From the NCBI RefSeq assembly GCF_022347725.1, contig NZ_JAKRGB010000003.1, positions 62,001 through 126,000 on the forward strand: DNA of 64,000 nt. The letters run 5' to 3'. Shown one piece after another: positions 19,469 through 29,213 of this stretch (its first letter is position 1; each line of letters opens with the position of its first letter). Under the pieces are notes generated by a model. The model was not told the DNA's origin and made no database searches. It was given only the letters and a program-made list of their open reading frames with translations. Source of the stretch: Ruegeria sp. Ofav3-42 (GTDB taxonomy: Bacteria > Pseudomonadota > Alphaproteobacteria > Rhodobacterales > Rhodobacteraceae). Position numbers and translations under genes: made by a program.

Positions 19469-19523
19469 GTGACACTTTCTGTTTATTTTGTCAATTGACA
19501 CACTGACACTTTTCACCAATTAT
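19469..19523. promoter_or_regulatory. TetR operator array overlapping the promoter of the Mo-hydroxylase genes
   Basis: TGTCAATTGACA (19489-19500) is a perfect 12-bp palindrome, flanked by TGACACTTT at 19470-19478 and again at 19504-19512. TTGACA at 19495-19500 can serve as the plus-strand -35, with AATTAT 17 bases later as a 4-of-6 match to a -10. A repressor bound to the palindrome would block that promoter. Confidence 0.62.
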
Positions 19524-19557
19524 GTCAGAAACCAGCCACAGCTACGAGAGGTGCGCC

Positions 19558-20022
19558 ATGGCGACCGACTTGAAGATCAACGGAAAGCAACATCAGGTTG
19601 ACCTGCCAGATGATGTACCCCTGCTTTGGGTTCTGCGGGATGAGATCGGCCTGACCGGAACCAAATTCGGCTGTGGCGTCGCCGCCTGCGGGGCATGCAC
19701 GGTACACATCGATGGCGAAGCGGTACGTTCGTGCCAAGTGGCGCTGTCGGATGTCTGGGGCGATGTCACCACGATCGAAGGGGTCGGAACACCGGATTCT
19801 ATGGCTGCGATCCAGCAAGCCTGGGTCGATCATCAGGTGGCTCAATGCGGATACTGCCAGTCGGGCCAGATTATGCAGGCGGCCGCGTTGCTGGCCGAAA
19901 ACCCCGCGCCTTCGGACGAAGACATCGACGATGCGATGCAAGGCAACCTGTGCCGCTGCGGGACCTATCCCCGTATCCGCGCCGCAATCCATGACGCAGC
20001 ATCCAAGTTGAAGGAGGCATAA
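19558..20022 (+). CDS. [2Fe-2S] subunit of a molybdenum hydroxylase (isoquinoline 1-oxidoreductase alpha type)
   Basis: A 154-aa electron-transfer subunit with two [2Fe-2S] clusters: a plant-ferredoxin-type set (Cys39, 44, 47, 59) and a second set (Cys97, 100, 132, 134), as in IorA, CoxS and xanthine dehydrogenase small subunits. Start ATG 19558 is chosen because GAGAGG lies just upstream and the domain begins at once; an upstream in-frame ATG at 19522 falls inside the likely promoter. The large subunit begins 4 bases after its stop. The physiological substrate is unknown. Confidence 0.93.
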   Translation: MATDLKINGKQHQVDLPDDVPLLWVLRDEIGLTGTKFGCGVAACGACTVHIDGEAVRSCQVALSDVWGDVTTIEGVGTPDSMAAIQQAWVDHQVAQCGYCQSGQIMQAAALLAENPAPSDEDIDDAMQGNLCRCGTYPRIRAAIHDAASKLKEA

Positions 20023-20025
20023 CCG

Positions 20026-22266
20026 ATGGCATCTGTTGGAAAAATCCTCCGCCGCACTTTCCTGATCGGCTCGGCCGCCATTGTGGGCGGAGTAGCTTTT
20101 GGTGCGTATTACGTCAGCCGCCCGGCCGCCAACCCACTGAAGCCGGGTGAAGGAGAAACCGCACTCAGCCCCTTTGTTCTGATTGATCAACAAGGCGTCA
20201 CCCTGTTCGCCCCGCGCGCTGAAATGGGACAGGGCGTGATGACCACATGGGCCGCTCTGATCGCCGAAGAACTGGACGTGGAACTGGATCAGATCCGGGT
20301 TCTGCACGGACCAGCGGCGGCGGCCTATTACAACTCAGCCCTGATCGGTGAGGGGTTGCCGAACAAAGGCTATGACATCTCGGACTTCCAACACAATCTG
20401 GGTGAGGCTCTGGGCGTTCTTGGCCGAACACTCAGCCTTCAGGTTACTGGCGGGTCGACGTCGATGCGCGACGGGTTCGAACGCATGCGCGAGGCAGGTG
20501 CAACTGCACGAGAAACGCTGAAACAAGCCGCGGCTGACCGTCTGGGCGTTGATCGTTCGCAATTGAAGACCGAAAACGGTGCCGTAATTGCACCGGATGG
20601 GACGCGCATACCTTATACCGAGCTTGCCGAAGCCGCGGGTCAGATTGAGCCGCCCGAAGTCGAGCTGCGCGATCCGACCAACTGGCGTTTGCTGGGGCAG
20701 AACCTGCCGCGCGTGGACGTGGTCGGCAAATCCACAGGCACTGCTGAGTTCGGAATCGATGTTCGTCCCGAGGGTCTGAAATTCGCCTCGGTCCGCATCA
20801 ACCCCAAGCTGGGCGGCGAGATGAAGGGCTTTGACGCCAGCGAGGCCGAACAAATGCCCGGTGTCGAAAAGGTCGTTGATCTGGGCAACGGCGTGGCCGT
20901 GATTGCCAGCAACACCTGGCTTGCCATTCAGGCCGTCGAGGCGATCGACGTAGACTGGGGAGACGCCCCCTACCCACCGGAAACCGACGCCATTTTTGCC
21001 GAAATCGCGAAAGCGTTCGATGCCTCACCCAACTCGACCATGCGGGATGACGGGGATGTGGACACTCTGCCCGAAGGTGCCTCGGAAATCACCGCTGAGT
21101 ATACGGTACCCTACCTGGCCCACGCCACAATGGAGCCTATGAACGCCACTGCGCTGTTCACAGGCTCGGCGCTGGAACTATGGTGCGGCAATCAGGCCCC
21201 AACGCTGGTTCAGATACGGGCGGCCAGCACCGCCAATCTGGACAAAGAGGCTGTACAGATCCACACCACCTATCTGGGCGGCGGCTTTGGTCGCCGGGGT
21301 GAGCTGGACTTTGGCGAGATCGCCACAAAGGTCGCAATGGCTATGCCCGGTGTTCCTGTTCAGACCACCTGGAGCCGCGAAGAAGACATGCGCCACGACT
21401 ACTACCGCCCCGGCGCGATGGCCCGGATGCGTGGTGCAGTCAAAGATGGTCAGGCTGTTCTGATCGACGGCAAGGTCGCGTCTCAGTCGTGTACGCAACA
21501 AGCGGTTCAGCGCTATACCGGTATGCCCGGCGGAGGCCCCGACAAGGTTCTGGTCGAAGGATTCTTTAACCAGCCCTATGCGGTAACCAACTATCGCATG
21601 AGCGGGCACATTGCAGATCTGGACATTCCCGTCGGCTTTTGGCGCTCAGTCGGCAACAGCCATAACGGTTTCTTCCACGAGACTTTCATGGATGAGATGG
21701 CCCACGCCGCAGGCCGCGACCCGCTGGAATTCCGGCTGGAACTGGCCAAGGCCGAGCACGCCCCCTCCGCAGGTTGTCTGCAAGCCGTTAAGGAAATGTC
21801 TGGCTGGACCGGAGAAACCCCCGAAGGCGTTGGACGCGGCGTTGCCATGACCTACAGCTTTGGCACACCGGTTGCCCAGGTGATCGAAGTGATCGACGAG
21901 GATGGCACCACCCGCATCGCAAAGGCCTGGATCGCCTGCGATGTCGGCCTGGCGCTAGACCCCGGCACGGTCGAGGCCCAGATGTATGGCGGCATGATCT
22001 ATGGCCTGTCGGCGGCAGTGATGGGCGAGATCACGTTCGCGGATGGTGAAGTCGAACAATACAACTTTCCCGACTATGACGCCCTGCGGATGCACAACGC
22101 GCCCGTGACCGAGGTGAAAATTCTGGAAACCAACCGCCACATGGGTGGTGTGGGCGAACCGGGAACTCCTCCGTCCATGCCTGCCTTGGGCAATGCCTTG
22201 TTCGACCTTACGGGTGAGCGCGCGCGCACCCTGCCTTTGATCAATCAGTTCAATCTGCTGATTTGA
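20026..22266 (+). CDS. Molybdopterin-binding large subunit of a periplasmic molybdenum hydroxylase (isoquinoline 1-oxidoreductase beta type)
   Basis: A 746-aa catalytic subunit of the xanthine-oxidase family. It begins with a twin-arginine signal (RR at 9-10, RRTFLIGSAAIVGG), so it should be folded with cofactor and exported. It contains the aldehyde-oxidase-type hammerhead and Mo-pterin domains (GGGFGRRGELDF) and ends with GGVGEPGTPP, where Glu711 is the likely catalytic base. There is no FAD subunit gene, as expected for the two-subunit Ior type, whose electrons usually go to a cytochrome. No XdhC-like maturation gene or cytochrome gene is adjacent. Hydroxylation of an N-heterocycle or an aldehyde is inferred from the family. 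Confidence 0.92.
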   Translation: MASVGKILRRTFLIGSAAIVGGVAFGAYYVSRPAANPLKPGEGETALSPFVLIDQQGVTLFAPRAEMGQGVMTTWAALIAEELDVELDQIRVLHGPAAAAYYNSALIGEGLPNKGYDISDFQHNLGEALGVLGRTLSLQVTGGSTSMRDGFERMREAGATARETLKQAAADRLGVDRSQLKTENGAVIAPDGTRIPYTELAEAAGQIEPPEVELRDPTNWRLLGQNLPRVDVVGKSTGTAEFGIDVRPEGLKFASVRINPKLGGEMKGFDASEAEQMPGVEKVVDLGNGVAVIASNTWLAIQAVEAIDVDWGDAPYPPETDAIFAEIAKAFDASPNSTMRDDGDVDTLPEGASEITAEYTVPYLAHATMEPMNATALFTGSALELWCGNQAPTLVQIRAASTANLDKEAVQIHTTYLGGGFGRRGELDFGEIATKVAMAMPGVPVQTTWSREEDMRHDYYRPGAMARMRGAVKDGQAVLIDGKVASQSCTQQAVQRYTGMPGGGPDKVLVEGFFNQPYAVTNYRMSGHIADLDIPVGFWRSVGNSHNGFFHETFMDEMAHAAGRDPLEFRLELAKAEHAPSAGCLQAVKEMSGWTGETPEGVGRGVAMTYSFGTPVAQVIEVIDEDGTTRIAKAWIACDVGLALDPGTVEAQMYGGMIYGLSAAVMGEITFADGEVEQYNFPDYDALRMHNAPVTEVKILETNRHMGGVGEPGTPPSMPALGNALFDLTGERARTLPLINQFNLLI

Positions 22267-22272
22267 TCGCGG

Positions 22273-22308
22273 TGCGCCGGTCTGGTCCTTCTCTCCCGGA
22301 CCGGCGCA
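22273..22308. terminator. Hairpin between convergent genes
   Basis: TGCGCCGGTC (22273-22282) and GACCGGCGCA (22299-22308) form a perfect 10-bp stem with a 16-base loop, directly after the Mo-hydroxylase stop and just before the stop of the convergent gene. No T-run follows, so intrinsic termination is uncertain. Confidence 0.5.
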
Positions 22309-22312
22309 TGAA

Positions 22313-23092
22313 TTACGCGGACTGTTGGACCAATGGGGCGTCCGATCCTGCCGCCCAAGCATGGACAGCTGCGCCGAATGCCTTGAACAACGGGCGCGAT
22401 ACGGGGTCATTTTCGGCATCCCACTCGGGGTGCCATTGCACCGAAAGCGTGAAACCCGGCGCATCCTGAACGTAGATCGCCTCGGGTGTTCCATCGGGCG
22501 CTTGACCGTCTATCACCACGCGGTGTCCGACGGTCTTGATACCCTGCCCGTGCAGCGTGTTCGTCATCACTTCGGTCGCTCCCATCAGTCGATGGAAAAC
22601 ACCACCTTCGTTCAGAGACACGATATGGCGTAGGGCAAACTTCTCTTCCAACGTGCCATCGGGGGGCATCCGATGATTCAAGCGGCCCGGCAAATCCCGG
22701 ATCTCAGGATAGAGGGTTCCACCCATCGCCACGTTGACTTCCTGAAACCCGCGACAGATGCCGAAGAATGGCTGGCCACGCTCAACGCAGGCGCGCACCA
22801 GTGGCAGAGTGACGGCATCGCGGGCCCGATCAAACTCTCCATGCGCTTCAGTTGCAGGCTCGCCGTATTCCTCGGGATGAACGTTCGGACGCCCGCCGGT
22901 CAGCAGGAAGCCATCGCAAACCTCAAGCAGCTCATTGACACAGACATAGCGCGGATCGGCGGGGATCAGCAGCGGCAAACAGTCCGACACATTCGCAACC
23001 GCGTCCGAGTTCATCGTCCCACCGGCATGGGTTGGATATTGATCATTCATCAAATACGAATTGCCGATGATACCGACGACGGGTCGAGACAT
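22313..23092 (-). CDS. Class-I glutamine amidotransferase-like hydrolase (PuuD / peptidase C26 type)
   Basis: A 259-aa protein of the gamma-glutamyl hydrolase group. The nucleophile elbow GICRGFQE gives the catalytic cysteine, and WHPEWD near the end gives the His/Glu of the triad. LLTGGRPNVHPEEYG matches the substrate loop of PuuD, which hydrolyses gamma-glutamyl-GABA in putrescine breakdown. ATG 23092 (MSRPVVGIIG) has CAGGAA upstream. No other put/puu gene is adjacent, so the substrate remains open. Confidence 0.85.
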   Translation of the reverse strand: MSRPVVGIIGNSYLMNDQYPTHAGGTMNSDAVANVSDCLPLLIPADPRYVCVNELLEVCDGFLLTGGRPNVHPEEYGEPATEAHGEFDRARDAVTLPLVRACVERGQPFFGICRGFQEVNVAMGGTLYPEIRDLPGRLNHRMPPDGTLEEKFALRHIVSLNEGGVFHRLMGATEVMTNTLHGQGIKTVGHRVVIDGQAPDGTPEAIYVQDAPGFTLSVQWHPEWDAENDPVSRPLFKAFGAAVHAWAAGSDAPLVQQSA

Positions 23093-23260
23093 TCTGCGTT
23101 CCTGTGTTGTTTCCTTTGCTTTCAAAAACCTATCGGCAGCGTGATAAGCGCGCAATAGCACAAGCCCTGCGTGGTAGCGCAAGCTCTTGTTCAACCATGC
23201 ACATGTTAGAAGATGTCCGGTCTTCGCTGTACTTATCGACCGCTGCCGGATCTTGCGGCA

Positions 23261-23305
23261 TCGCGGGAACGCCCGCGAGGATCGGAGAGCCTTGCAGGCC
23301 CTCCG
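23261..23305. terminator. Two adjacent hairpins downstream of the GlcG-like gene
   Basis: TCGCGGG/CCCGCGA (23261-23278, 4-base loop, perfect) lies next to CGGAGAGCC/GGCCCTCCG (23283-23305, one mismatch). Both are in the 225-base gap just beyond the stop of the GlcG-like gene. No clear T-run follows, so they may end or stabilise the glcB-glcG transcript; termination is not proven. Confidence 0.4.
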
Positions 23306-23317
23306 CCCTTCAATAGT

Positions 23318-23743
23318 TCAGATCTCGCCGGTCAGGCCAGCGGCTTCTATCCCGGCCAATGCCGCTGCGGCATCATTATCGGACGTGTCGCCGGTCACCC
23401 CAACGGCTCCGATCACAGCACCCTTCTTGTCACGCAGCAAAACGCCGCCCGGAACAGGCACCACTTGCCCGCCGTAGACTCCGTTCACGGCGGCCATGAA
23501 ATAGGCTTGCCCTTCTGCCCGCTGCATCTGAGCAGTGCCAGCCATGCCCAGCATGACCGAACCATAAGCCTTGCCGTGCGCAATCGCGAACCGACCGGGT
23601 GCAGCGCCATCTTCGCGTTCGAACGCGATCACGTGCCCACCTGCGTCCAGCACGGCAATCGAAAGTGGTTTCAGCTCCATCTCATGCCCTTTCTCAAGGG
23701 ATTTGCGGATGATGGTGCGGGCTTTGCGTAGTGAAACTGCCAT
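23318..23743 (-). CDS. GlcG/HbpS-family protein
   Basis: A 141-aa protein of the GlcG/HbpS fold (KPLSIAVLDAGGHVIAFERED at residues 25-45, GAVIGAVGVTGDTSDND near the end). Family members include haem-binding HbpS and proteins encoded next to glycolate or diol pathways; no catalytic mechanism is established for GlcG. It is co-directional with, and 25 bases downstream of, malate synthase G, which matches the glc operon context (glcG-glcB). ATG 23743 has AGGA six bases upstream. Confidence 0.85.
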   Translation of the reverse strand: MAVSLRKARTIIRKSLEKGHEMELKPLSIAVLDAGGHVIAFEREDGAAPGRFAIAHGKAYGSVMLGMAGTAQMQRAEGQAYFMAAVNGVYGGQVVPVPGGVLLRDKKGAVIGAVGVTGDTSDNDAAAALAGIEAAGLTGEI

Positions 23744-23768
23744 ATCGTATCCTGTTATTCTTCAAACG

Positions 23769-25901
23769 TTAGAGGCTGGCTTTCAGTTCCAACCGACGGG
23801 CATGCAGAACAGGCTCGGTATAGCCCGATGGCTGCACACGCCCCTTGAAGACCAGATCACAGGCCGCTTGGAAAGCAATTCCGTCGAAACCGGGTGCCAA
23901 CGGGCGATAATCTGGGTCATCCGCATTCTGGCGGTCCACCACGGCGGCCATCTTTTGCATCGCGGCCATGACCTGCTCTTCCGAGACGACATCGTGATGC
24001 AACCAGTTGGCCAGCGCCTGAGACGAAATCCGGCAGGTAGCGCGGTCTTCCATCAAGCCGATATCGTTGATGTCCGGCACCTTCGAACAACCTACACCCT
24101 GATCGACCCATCGCACTACGTAGCCAAGAATGCCCTGCGCGTTGTTCTCGATCTCACGCGTGATCTCGTCCTCGCTGAGGTTGCGCCCGCCCAGCAGCGG
24201 AATGGTCAGCAGGTCGTCCAGCGTACCGCGTGCACCGCCCGCGGCCAGTTCGTCCTGACGGGCCAGCACGTCCACCTTATGATAATGCGTTGCGTGCAGG
24301 GTCGCAGCCGTCGGGGACGGCACCCAGGCGCAGGTCGCGCCGGATTTCGGGTGGCCGATCTTCTGCTCCAGCATGTCACCCATCCGGTCGGGCATGGCCC
24401 ACATACCCTTGCCGATCTGCGCCTTACCCTTCAGGCCGCAGGCCAGACCGATATCGACATTGCGATCCTCGTAGGAGGCAATCCACGGCGTATTTTTGAT
24501 GTCGCCTTTCGGCAGCATCGGACCCGCTTCGATCGAGGTGTGAATCTCATCGCCGGTCCGGTCCAGAAAGCCCGTGTTGATAAAGGCCACACGCGATTTC
24601 GCGGCTCGGATACATTCCTTGAGGTTGGCCGAGGTCCGGCGTTCCTCATCCATGATACCCAGCTTCACAGTGTTGCGCGGCAGTCCAAGAATGTCCTCGA
24701 CCATATCGAAAATCTCGACCGAGAAAGCGACTTCCGCAGGCCCGTGCATTTTGGGCTTCACCACATAGACCGAACCTTTGACCGAATTTCCACCCTCGCG
24801 CTGTAGGTCATGCATAGCGATCAGCGTGGTGCATAGCGCATCCATTAAACCTTCGCCGATCTCGTTGCCCTCGGCGTCCAGAACAGCCGGGTTGGTCATC
24901 AGGTGACCCACGTTGCGGACCAGCATCAGTGAACGGCCTTTGAGCACATCCCATGCACCATTGGCAGTCGTATAGGTCAGATCCTCGGCCAATTTACGCG
25001 TGAAGGTGCCGCCGCCTTTAGTGACCTCTTCGGTCAGGTCACCTTTCATCAGGCCCAGCCAGTTGCCATAGGCCACAACCTTGTCTTCGGCATCGACACA
25101 AGCCACCGAGTCTTCGCAGTCCATGATCGTGGAGAGCGCGGATTCCAGATAAACGTCCGCGATCCCCGCCGGATCGGACGCGCCGATGTTGCTGGACGGG
25201 TCGATCACGATCCGGATGTGCAGGCCGTTGTTCTTCAGCAGGACGAAATCTGGATTCTCGGCCGAACCGCCGTAGCCGACAAAACGCAAGGCATCCGCCA
25301 ATGCAGGCACCAGCGCGCCTTCTTCGACGCGCAGTTCAGATACATCCGCCCACGAACCGTTTGCCAAAGGCACCGCGTCATCCAGAAAACCTTTTGCCCA
25401 GGCAATCACCCGCGCGCCGCGTGCCGCGTCGTAGCCGCCTGCTTCGGGCAAGTCACCCATGGCATCCGTGCCGTAAAGCGCGTCATACAGGCTGCCCCAG
25501 CGCGCATTGGCAGCGTTCAGCGCGAAACGGGCATTTGTGATCGGAACAACAAGCTGCGGTCCTGGGATCGAGGCGATCTCGGGGTCGACATTGGCGGTTT
25601 CGATCTGAAAATCCGCACCTTCTTCGACCAGATAGCCGATCTCGCGCAGGAACGCCTGATAGGCCTCGGCGTCATGCTCCCTCGCCAGGCGCTCAAGATG
25701 CCATGCATCGACCTTGCCCTGAATCTCCTGCCGCCTGGCCAGAAACGCGCGGTTCTTGGGGCCCAACTCAGCAACCATGCGCGCAAGACCGTCCCAGAAG
25801 GCATCCGCTGTGACACCTGTACCCGGCAGGGCCTGACCCTCAATAAACTCGGCCAGAACCGTATCCACCTGCAGTCCGCTGCGCGACTGTCTGCTGCTCA
25901 T
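23769..25901 (-). CDS. glcB: Malate synthase G
   Basis: Malate synthase G condenses glyoxylate with acetyl-CoA to malate, for the glyoxylate bypass and glycolate use. The 710-aa length fits isoform G (about 720 aa) rather than A. Visible regions include [13 protein letters not shown], the [13 protein letters not shown] active-site stretch and [17 protein letters not shown]-like text near residue 620. I chose ATG 25901 ([11 protein letters not shown]) with GGGAGAGA upstream. It is divergent from pepN over about 200 bases and is followed by the GlcG-like gene. Confidence 0.97.
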   Translation of the reverse strand: MSSRQSRSGLQVDTVLAEFIEGQALPGTGVTADAFWDGLARMVAELGPKNRAFLARRQEIQGKVDAWHLERLAREHDAEAYQAFLREIGYLVEEGADFQIETANVDPEIASIPGPQLVVPITNARFALNAANARWGSLYDALYGTDAMGDLPEAGGYDAARGARVIAWAKGFLDDAVPLANGSWADVSELRVEEGALVPALADALRFVGYGGSAENPDFVLLKNNGLHIRIVIDPSSNIGASDPAGIADVYLESALSTIMDCEDSVACVDAEDKVVAYGNWLGLMKGDLTEEVTKGGGTFTRKLAEDLTYTTANGAWDVLKGRSLMLVRNVGHLMTNPAVLDAEGNEIGEGLMDALCTTLIAMHDLQREGGNSVKGSVYVVKPKMHGPAEVAFSVEIFDMVEDILGLPRNTVKLGIMDEERRTSANLKECIRAAKSRVAFINTGFLDRTGDEIHTSIEAGPMLPKGDIKNTPWIASYEDRNVDIGLACGLKGKAQIGKGMWAMPDRMGDMLEQKIGHPKSGATCAWVPSPTAATLHATHYHKVDVLARQDELAAGGARGTLDDLLTIPLLGGRNLSEDEITREIENNAQGILGYVVRWVDQGVGCSKVPDINDIGLMEDRATCRISSQALANWLHHDVVSEEQVMAAMQKMAAVVDRQNADDPDYRPLAPGFDGIAFQAACDLVFKGRVQPSGYTEPVLHARRLELKASL

Positions 25902-26106
25902 GTTGTCTCTCCCGCGAATGTGCACGACTGTATGCCGTCAGCATTTAGGGCGAAAGTTTCCGATAGGCAACTTGCGTCGCAGCGTCGCGGTCAAAAAGAC
26001 TTACCAAAATCCGGTTCGGTGCATACACAGGCAGGGCCAGCACCGCTTGCAGCCAATCGCCACAGCCCATACGTTCGCGCAAACACGAAATGATGCGAGG
26101 CCCCTG

Positions 26107-28659
26107 ATGCGCGACGCTGCCCCAACGACGATCTATCTGAAAGACTACACGCCCTTTGGGTATCTGGTGGACAGCGTGCATCTGACGTTCGATCTTGCCG
26201 CCCACGCGACCCGTGTAACCTCACGCATTTGCTTCCGCCCGAACCCCGACGCCAGCGACAAGCCATTCTTTCTGCATGGTGAAGACCTGACGCTGATCCG
26301 TGCATCGATCGACGGCAAAGCAATTTCTCCCGAGGTAACTGACAAGGGTCTGACCGCTGCCGTGCCCGACGAACCATTTGTCTGGGAGGCAGAGGTCGAA
26401 ATCGATCCCGGCAACAACACTGCCCTTGAAGGGCTTTATATGTCTAACGGCATGTACTGCACCCAGTGCGAGGCTGAAGGCTTCCGCAAGATTACCTATT
26501 ACCCCGACCGTCCCGATGTGATGTCCACCTTTACCGTGCGCATCAAAGGCGACCTCCCTGTAATGCTGTCCAACGGCAACCCGTCAGGCGAAGGTGAAGG
26601 CTGGGCAGAATGGACCGACCCGTGGCCCAAACCCGCTTACCTGTTCGCGCTGGTCGCGGGCGAGCTGATCGCCCATCCCGGCCGGTTCATCACCATGTCG
26701 GGCCGGGATGTCGAATTGAACCTGTGGGTCCGCCCCGGCGATGAGGGTAAGTGCGATTTCGGCATGGAAGCGTTGAAGAAGTCCATGAAATGGGACGAGG
26801 ATGTCTATGGCCGCGAATACGATCTGGACGTGTTCAACATCGTGGCCGTGGATGACTTCAACATGGGCGCAATGGAGAACAAGGGGCTGAACATCTTTAA
26901 CTCTTCGGCTGTTTTAGCCAGCCCCGAAACCTCGACCGATGCTAATTTCGAACGGATCGAAGCGATCATCGCGCATGAGTACTTCCACAACTGGACCGGC
27001 AACCGGATCACCTGCCGCGACTGGTTCCAGCTGTGTCTGAAGGAAGGCCTAACAGTTTTCCGCGATGCGCAGTTCACCTCCGACATGCGTTCGGCCCCTG
27101 TGAAACGCATCCACGACGCCATCGACTTGCGCGCGCGGCAATTCCCCGAGGACAATGGGCCTCTATCGCACCCCGTGCGCCCGGAAAGTTTTCAGGAAAT
27201 CAACAACTTCTACACCGCGACCGTTTACGAAAAAGGCGCCGAGGTCATCGGTATGCTGAAACGGCTGGTTGGCGACGAAGCCTATGCCAAGGCGCTTGAT
27301 CTGTATTTCGACCGCCATGACGGTCAGGCCTGCACCATCGAAGACTGGATCAAAGTGTTCGAGGACACGACAGGCCGCGACCTGAGTCAGTTCAAGCGCT
27401 GGTACAGCCAATCCGGCACGCCGCGCGTGACCGTGAGCGAAGACTGGAATGACGGTACCTATACCCTGACTTTGGCCCAGCGCACCGAAGCCACGCCCGG
27501 CCAAACGGAAAAACTGCCGCAGGTGATCCCCGTTGCAGTCGGCCTGCTTGGCCCCAACGGAGACGAAGTACGCGCGACTGAAGTTCTGGAACTGACCGAG
27601 GCCGAACAGAGCTTCTCTTTCACCGGGTTGGCGGCCAAGCCTGTCGCCTCGATCCTGCGGGACTTCTCTGCCCCCGTGATCCTCGAGCACGACCACACCG
27701 ATGCCGAACGTGCATTCCTGCTGGCTCACGACACCGATCCGTTTAACCGTTGGCAGGCGGGACGGTCGCTGGCTCAGGACACGCTGCTGCGCATGGTCCT
27801 CGAAGACGCTGCACCGGGCGCTGATTATTTGGACGGGATTTTGGCCGTACTGCGCGACGGTGAACTGGACCCTGCCTATCGTGCCTTGATGCTGGGGCTT
27901 CCCACACAATCCGAGCTGGCTGCTTCTTTGCACGATCGCGGCGAAACACCCGATCCGATGGCAATCTGGACTGCCGTTGAAACGCTGCGGCAGGCGACTG
28001 CGCAGCATGTTCAGGACCTGCTGCCCCGTCTGCACAGTGAGACCTTGATCGAAACCGCATACAGCCCTGATGCCGAGCAAGCCGGGAAACGCTCGCTTGG
28101 AAGCGCCGCACTGGCTCTGACCTCGCGGCTGGATGGCGGTGTACGAGCGACCGAGGAATACAACGCGGCGGGCAACATGACGCTGCAACTGAACGCCCTG
28201 TCCTGCCTCCTGCGCGCTGGAAAAGGCGAAACCGAGCTGGCTGCATTCTATGACCAGTGGCAGCATGACCGTCTGGTCATGGACAAGTGGTTTGGCCTTC
28301 AGGTCGCAATGGCGTCCCCTGCGGCCACAGCTGACATCGCGCGCGCGCTAACAGAGCACGCTGATTTCAATTGGAAAAACCCCAATAGGTTCCGGGCTGT
28401 TATGGGGGCGCTGGCAATGAATCATGCTGGGTTCCACCGGGAAGACGGAGCTGGTTATGAGCTGTTGGCGGACTGGCTCATAAAACTGGACCCGGTGAAC
28501 CCGCAAACCACCGCACGGATGTGTTCGGCATTCCAAACCTGGAAACGCTATGACGCGGACCGGCAGGACCTGATCCGCGCACAACTGACGCGCATCGCCG
28601 AAACGCCGGACCTGTCACGTGACACGACCGAGATGGTTTCTCGTATCCTCAACGCATGA
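26107..28659 (+). CDS. pepN: Aminopeptidase N (alanyl aminopeptidase)
   Basis: PepN is the major M1 zinc aminopeptidase, which removes N-terminal residues from peptides in the cytoplasm. The 850-aa product shows GAMENK at 254-259 and the zinc motif HEYFH at 290-294 with the third ligand Glu313 (LKEGLTVF). Start ATG 26107 gives the usual MRDAAPTTIYLKDYTPFG; the frame extends upstream without family similarity. Its stop overlaps the ATG of the next gene (ATGA), so the two are coupled. Confidence 0.97.
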   Translation: MRDAAPTTIYLKDYTPFGYLVDSVHLTFDLAAHATRVTSRICFRPNPDASDKPFFLHGEDLTLIRASIDGKAISPEVTDKGLTAAVPDEPFVWEAEVEIDPGNNTALEGLYMSNGMYCTQCEAEGFRKITYYPDRPDVMSTFTVRIKGDLPVMLSNGNPSGEGEGWAEWTDPWPKPAYLFALVAGELIAHPGRFITMSGRDVELNLWVRPGDEGKCDFGMEALKKSMKWDEDVYGREYDLDVFNIVAVDDFNMGAMENKGLNIFNSSAVLASPETSTDANFERIEAIIAHEYFHNWTGNRITCRDWFQLCLKEGLTVFRDAQFTSDMRSAPVKRIHDAIDLRARQFPEDNGPLSHPVRPESFQEINNFYTATVYEKGAEVIGMLKRLVGDEAYAKALDLYFDRHDGQACTIEDWIKVFEDTTGRDLSQFKRWYSQSGTPRVTVSEDWNDGTYTLTLAQRTEATPGQTEKLPQVIPVAVGLLGPNGDEVRATEVLELTEAEQSFSFTGLAAKPVASILRDFSAPVILEHDHTDAERAFLLAHDTDPFNRWQAGRSLAQDTLLRMVLEDAAPGADYLDGILAVLRDGELDPAYRALMLGLPTQSELAASLHDRGETPDPMAIWTAVETLRQATAQHVQDLLPRLHSETLIETAYSPDAEQAGKRSLGSAALALTSRLDGGVRATEEYNAAGNMTLQLNALSCLLRAGKGETELAAFYDQWQHDRLVMDKWFGLQVAMASPAATADIARALTEHADFNWKNPNRFRAVMGALAMNHAGFHREDGAGYELLADWLIKLDPVNPQTTARMCSAFQTWKRYDADRQDLIRAQLTRIAETPDLSRDTTEMVSRILNA

Positions 28660-29084
28660 TGGATTTCACGTTTACCCGTCAGAACAGGGCGCCGCGCACC
28701 GTCGGTGTCCTGATCTGTGTCTATGCAGCGCTTCTTGCCCTTGTGATCCTGTTTGACGCGGCGTGGTGGCTGGTCGGTCTTCTGAGCCTGGCCACTTTGC
28801 CGGCTCTGTGGGACATTGCGCAGAACACCAGCGCCGGGTTGAGCCTGGATCCGGACAAACTGCGTTGGTTTACCGGAACCCGCGATGCCGAGGTCGATTG
28901 CTCGGACATAGATTACATCCGCTTCGATACGCGGTGGGATTTCTCAGTTCGCGTCTCGCTGGTTCTGGTTTCGGGGAAACGCATTCGATTGCCGGACGAG
29001 TCGACTCCACACCACCGCGAATTCGAACAGGTTCTGCAGCAAGCGGGCTTTCGTGTCGAGCGTCACCACTTCACTGCATTTTGA
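28656..29084 (+). CDS. Two-helix membrane protein of unknown function, coupled to pepN
   Basis: A 142-aa product with two adjacent hydrophobic helices (residues about 16-52, VGVLICVYAALLALVILF and WWLVGLLSLATLPALW) followed by a soluble domain of about 85 residues that looks beta-rich, with a membrane-proximal GLSLDPDKLRWF. I recognise no family with confidence. The start ATG overlaps the pepN stop by four bases, implying coupled translation. A second in-frame ATG follows at once. Confidence 0.75.
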   Translation: MMDFTFTRQNRAPRTVGVLICVYAALLALVILFDAAWWLVGLLSLATLPALWDIAQNTSAGLSLDPDKLRWFTGTRDAEVDCSDIDYIRFDTRWDFSVRVSLVLVSGKRIRLPDESTPHHREFEQVLQQAGFRVERHHFTAF

Positions 29085-29213
29085 AACAATTCAATCAAAA
29101 GCCGCAAATTATCCATTAACCCTCAACGGTCAGACCCAAAAAACTTGAACTCGGCGTTATTTCCGGCAAAGCTTGCCGCTAGGTTACCTGTTTTTTTTGT
29201 TTCGAGTGTTACC

